Shown here: positions 61,185 to 64,000 of the stretch, piece by piece | Layout: each line of letters begins with the position of its first letter | Position numbering within the stretch: the stretch's first letter is position 1 | Source: Benincasa hispida | Taxonomy: Eukaryota; Streptophyta; Magnoliopsida; Cucurbitales; Cucurbitaceae | Length of the DNA: 64,000 nucleotides | Assembly (NCBI RefSeq): GCF_009727055.1 | Contig: NC_052357.1 | Location: 10,585,217 to 10,649,216, forward strand | Direction: 5' to 3' | Position numbers and translations under genes: made by a program | The notes under the pieces: generated by a model | The model's input: the letters and a program-made list of their open reading frames with translations, nothing else | Told to the model about the DNA's origin: nothing | The model's database searches: none

Positions 61185-61212
61185 TGATAACGGGCAGAAA
61201 TGCACGTTATCA
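61185..61212 (+). other. Hairpin at start of Athila-like LTR, copy 5
   Basis: Arms TGATAACG and CGTTATCA are perfectly complementary. An opposed G/A is followed by a GCA/TGC inner stem and a GAAA loop. This is the most regular of the five copies. Confidence 0.65.
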
Positions 61213-61906
61213 TAATGCTAAGTTCTTGAACAATGCTGACTTGCACTGATAAAATATGTTAAATTTCATCCCAAAGCATTAAGTTTACAACATTGCGGTC
61301 ACATGCGTTCATCGCATAGAAACAGTTGATTTTTGTGTTTTTTTGCAGAATATGCATTGACGCAAGGCGAAAAAAGTGATCACAAGAGATCAACGGACAA
61401 GCATAGCATTACCGCAAAGCTTTGCGGTGATTTATGTTTACAAGCATCTGCTCAAGAAGGATTACCGCATAGAGCCAGCGCAACTTGGTGGGCGCATCTG
61501 GTGAAAGGCATAATTAATCACGATGGGACAAAAAGTTGATGACGGTCGAATCTAAATTAAGTTGATAGCCACTAATGATAACAACTACATCCAGTTTTTC
61601 GGTGACAAATATTTGGTGCATCAGCCAAAGAATTAAAGTCATCCCATCTGTGCAATCATAAGAGAGAAGTCGCCTTTCACTCCAGAAGTCCTATAAATAT
61701 CAAAGGCATCCTTTAGAAAAGGGGTTCACACATTCATAAGTTCGAACACTTAGAGAATTTTCCCAGTCTTTAGCCTTGTCCATAGTTTTCCTTTTTATTT
61801 TAAGGCGAAGCAAGAGAAGAGTCGAGACGCTGGAAGATCGCTCAGGGCAACTCGAGAGAGAACCCTGAGGCGTAAAAGCAGAGAGCGGGCCGACTCTCGC
61901 AAGAGG
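61185..61906 (+). repeat. Athila-like 3' LTR, truncated
   Basis: It matches the first ~720 bp of the 5' LTR (TATAAATA at 61692-61699) and departs from it at about CGCAAGAGGGAGG. The rest of the LTR is missing and copia LTR sequence follows. Confidence 0.85.
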
Positions 61907-62414
61907 GAGGTTATCGATTTCTTAAACGATCATCCATTCTTTCCTAAACGATCGTGTAGTATTACTATACGATAAGCATCTCCGCTATACGATAGCGAAG
62001 TTATTCTCGTGTGCGCTTGTCATCTACACGATTTCTTCTCCTCCGTCTTCTACCAAACTCACCAAAGCCCACTCTCTGGGTTTTTGACACCGAGGAAACC
62101 TGGGTCTCCCTATTGGTGGTGTTGTCCCCGACTCCTTGTTTGTGTACGTTCGGATCGTGCAGTAACAGACAAGAGACTCACCGGGGTGCTGGTAGATCGG
62201 TGGAGTTCTTTCACTACTGTGGGTTCATATATTCGAAGATCGTCTTCCTCTAGTAATGAACCCCTTCTCTATGCTTTATTGTATACTGAGCATGTTGTTG
62301 TTGAATTTAATATGCATAACTGTTAGTATAGAATGTATATCGTTTATGTTCCGATCACTGTGAAATCAGAGCGATCTAAGCCCGCTCATGGAACTCTCGT
62401 TTTGAGATCCTTCA
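61907..62414 (+). repeat. Ty1/copia 5' LTR, second part
   Basis: The LTR that starts at 53742 resumes here with several AAACGATC motifs and ends GAGATCCTTCA at 62414, directly before a primer site. CACCGAGGAAACC and GGTGGTGTTGTCC parallel the R-U5 part of the LTR at 12234-13969. Confidence 0.82.
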
Positions 62415-62416
62415 AT

Positions 62417-62428
62417 TGGTATCAGAGC
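62417..62428 (+). promoter_or_regulatory. Copia primer binding site, perfect
   Basis: TGGTATCAGAGC, the exact complement of the initiator tRNA-Met 3' end used by copia elements, lies two bases after the LTR. It is the only unmutated primer site in the window, which suggests a younger element. Confidence 0.88.
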
Positions 62429-62796
62429 TAGGTTTCTGATACTCCGATTTCATTTATTGCAACGAAATAACGTTTACATTCATGGTGGGTGCATTTTTAT
62501 GCTGTTTTAAATGTTAATACTGTTGTGGATGTGTTAGATTAATCGATTTTTCGGGATGGTATGCCTTGGTCTATTTAAATTCCTTTTACATTTCTGATTG
62601 TAGGTAAAGGCCCCTGCGTTTTTTGGCATATATAATCATAATCAAGTATGTATTCAAAGTTTTGAAGTCTTGCATCGTTCGTCGAAGTTCTGGGCAAAGG
62701 TTGCGGCTCTTCGAAGAAGGAGACGATCAAGGGTTGATCGCATCGTGCAGAAGAGGTTCTACGTGATCGTTGTCCATCGCATCGTGAAGATGAAGG

Positions 62797-62816
62797 NNNN
62801 NNNNNNNNNNNNNNNN
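62797..62816. other. 20-base gap between identical 30-bp flanks
   Basis: The 30 bases before the gap (62767-62796) and the 30 bases starting at 62821 are identical. The gap is probably an unmerged overlap or a collapsed tandem repeat. Confidence 0.95.
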
Positions 62817-62906
62817 GTGGTCGTTGTCCATCGCATCGTGAAGATGAAGGAGTATGCGATCGCGGTTGAACGTATCGAGAAGACGATCGGGCACGCGATC
62901 ATTGAG

Positions 62907-63312
62907 TATCGTTTAACGAGCGTGCGCTTGACAATCGTTTAGGTCAGCAAGCTTCATCGCTTAGTAACTGACTAAATGATCATTTAGCATCGCAAGGTAA
63001 ATCGTTTACCTAGTTACACACATCATGTAAACATGAGATGCTCGCATATCGCTTAACGCGCAGGCGTACTAGACGATCGTTTAGGTCAGCAAGCTTCATC
63101 GCTTAGTAACTGACTAAATGATCGCTTAGCATCACAAGGTAAATCGTTTACCTGGTTACATGCATCGTATAAATGATTAGACACTCGCGTATCGTTTAAA
63201 GCACGCTAGACGATCGTTTAGGATAGCAAGCTTCATCACTTAGTAACTGACTAAACAATCGCTTGGTAACTCACGATAAATCGTTTACCTGTCGTCACGT
63301 TACATGATCGCA
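62907..63312. repeat. Three ~140-bp tandem repeats rich in ACGATCG
   Basis: Copies start at TATCG (62907), TATCG (63047) and TATCG (63190). Each contains ATCGTTTAGG, AGCAAGCTTCATC, TTAGTAACTGACTAAA and AAATCGTTTACC. The third copy is the most diverged. Many of the motifs are self-complementary around CGATCG. Confidence 0.88.
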
Positions 63313-64000
63313 TAGACGATCAGGCTTCGCACCCTCGTCATCGTCTACACGATCATTTACTTCTGCTACTATCGTCTAGTGCATGTTAAATGATCGTCGA
63401 CCTACTGGAGTTTGCTACACGATGAAGACCTCTTGGCGGTTCAAGACCCGGTTCGCCTGTGAACTGGTTTGCTCGATGAAAAATGTAATAGATAACGTTT
63501 TTCATTCCGGATCTTTTTGGTTTAAAGGCTCATCCCGGTCCATTAATCTATTTGTTTAATACATGCGATGTATGTCTTATATGTCATATGGTATGCACAT
63601 ATAATAAATCCCACCTTAGGTTATGAATTGATCATACATCATCTCTTTATTGTAATTGTAAAAATCTAGAGAAGCATGATTTAATTATGTAAGAGCATGC
63701 TCATGCATCATTAATATAAGAGTTATATTTATGCATGCATAAAAAGCATTGACATGCATCATCTTTATATTATAATTGTTATAGTATAAGGGTGAATGAT
63801 AGCATGTTTGCTTGGTTATTACACGTTATATAGTAATGACCGGACATTGCATGAAGCATGACACATAGGTTACTTTATAATTGATATAAATGCCTTGTTA
63901 TGCATAATATTTTTTAGTTGTTTCTTTTTAAGAGTTAAAGAGAAATTAGAACTAAAAGAAATAAGAAAGACATGCATGCTCACTTAGGTTTAATTCATGT

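Larger units (their letters stand above)
55198..61906 (+). mobile_element. Second Athila-like element, pol-deleted
   Basis: On the + strand: 5' LTR from TGATAACAGG at 55198, an 880-base gap, most of gag (57150-57989), then directly the non-coding tail known from the first copy (58000-58720 matches 3590-4340 reversed), direct repeats, a nested copia LTR, and a 3' LTR (61185 on) that is cut short at about 61906. Protease, RT, RNase H and integrase are absent. Only the left flank (AAACGAT) is clear. AAACGAT also follows on the right, but this LTR is full of that motif, so it may be a deletion joint rather than a target duplication. Confidence 0.85.
62429..64000 (+). other. Leader of a + strand copia element
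   Basis: Untranslated leader continuing out of the window. It has a GC-richer repeat patch (62700-63440), then AT-rich sequence that parallels the leader at 41.9-42.8 kb. No gag start is in view. Confidence 0.7.

Noticed and set aside
61333..61539. ORF of about 65 codons shared by three Athila-like LTRs (also 2817-3008 minus, 55346-55552)
   Set aside because: Between the two + strand copies about 13 of 20 codon differences change the amino acid, so I see no clear sign of protein-level selection. The fourth LTR has lost most of it by deletion, and no domain is recognisable.
55190..61935. AAACGAT on both sides of the second Athila-like copy as its target-site duplication
   Set aside because: The host LTR contains many AAACGAT words and the 3' LTR is truncated, so the match can be a coincidence or a deletion joint.

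Overview
This 64 kb window is plant nuclear DNA: AT-rich, intron-bearing, and packed with LTR retrotransposons. The retroelement proteins and LTR termini look like those of cucurbit genomes (Cucurbitaceae), but that placement rests on recalled similarity and is an inference. I find one host gene that looks intact, a six-exon gene (CDS 36658-38636, + strand) for a 175-residue calcineurin-B-type EF-hand protein. Nearly everything else is nested, mutated Ty1/copia and Ty3/gypsy (Athila-like) sequence.

Layout. 1-12.2 kb: the 3' end and 3' LTR of a + strand copia element, split by a complete 10.3 kb minus-strand Athila-like element (1478-11775; target-site duplication CTCAC). 12.2-15.4 kb: a 5'-truncated copia LTR and unassigned AT-rich DNA with a 72-base T run. 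15.4-22.2 kb: a + strand copia remnant (5' LTR, leader, start of gag, then a deletion into the 3' LTR) that carries other LTRs. 22.2-31.3 kb: a minus-strand copia element whose gag is split by a solo copia LTR (TSD CCCCT), itself split by an Athila-like solo LTR (TSD GTACC). 31.3-39.4 kb: intergenic DNA around the EF-hand gene. 39.4-42.9 kb: 5' LTR and leader of another + strand copia element. 42.9-53.7 kb: a minus-strand copia element with recognisable but broken gag-pol, and a solo LTR (TSD CATAT) in its 3' LTR. 53.7-64 kb: a + strand copia LTR and leader, split by a second Athila-like copy that keeps gag but has lost pol and contains a further copia LTR.

No retroelement here looks autonomous: every gag-pol has stops, frameshifts or deletions. 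The elements interact only by insertion into one another, so the TSD pairs give a relative order of events.

The most interesting biological signal is at the very start of the Athila-like LTR. In all five copies the first 27-28 nt can fold into a hairpin with an 8-bp terminal stem, an opposed G/A, a 3-bp inner stem and a GAAA-type loop. The copies differ by compensatory or G-U-compatible changes (GC/AT/TA swaps), which suggests a selected structure.

Two cautions. Six sites carry the back-to-back Tn5 mosaic-end sequence of Nextera mate-pair libraries, and several gaps are flanked by duplicated sequence. Around 44.1-44.35, 54.0-54.2, 58.9, 11.35-11.53 and 62.8 kb the order and spacing are therefore assembly artefacts, not biology.
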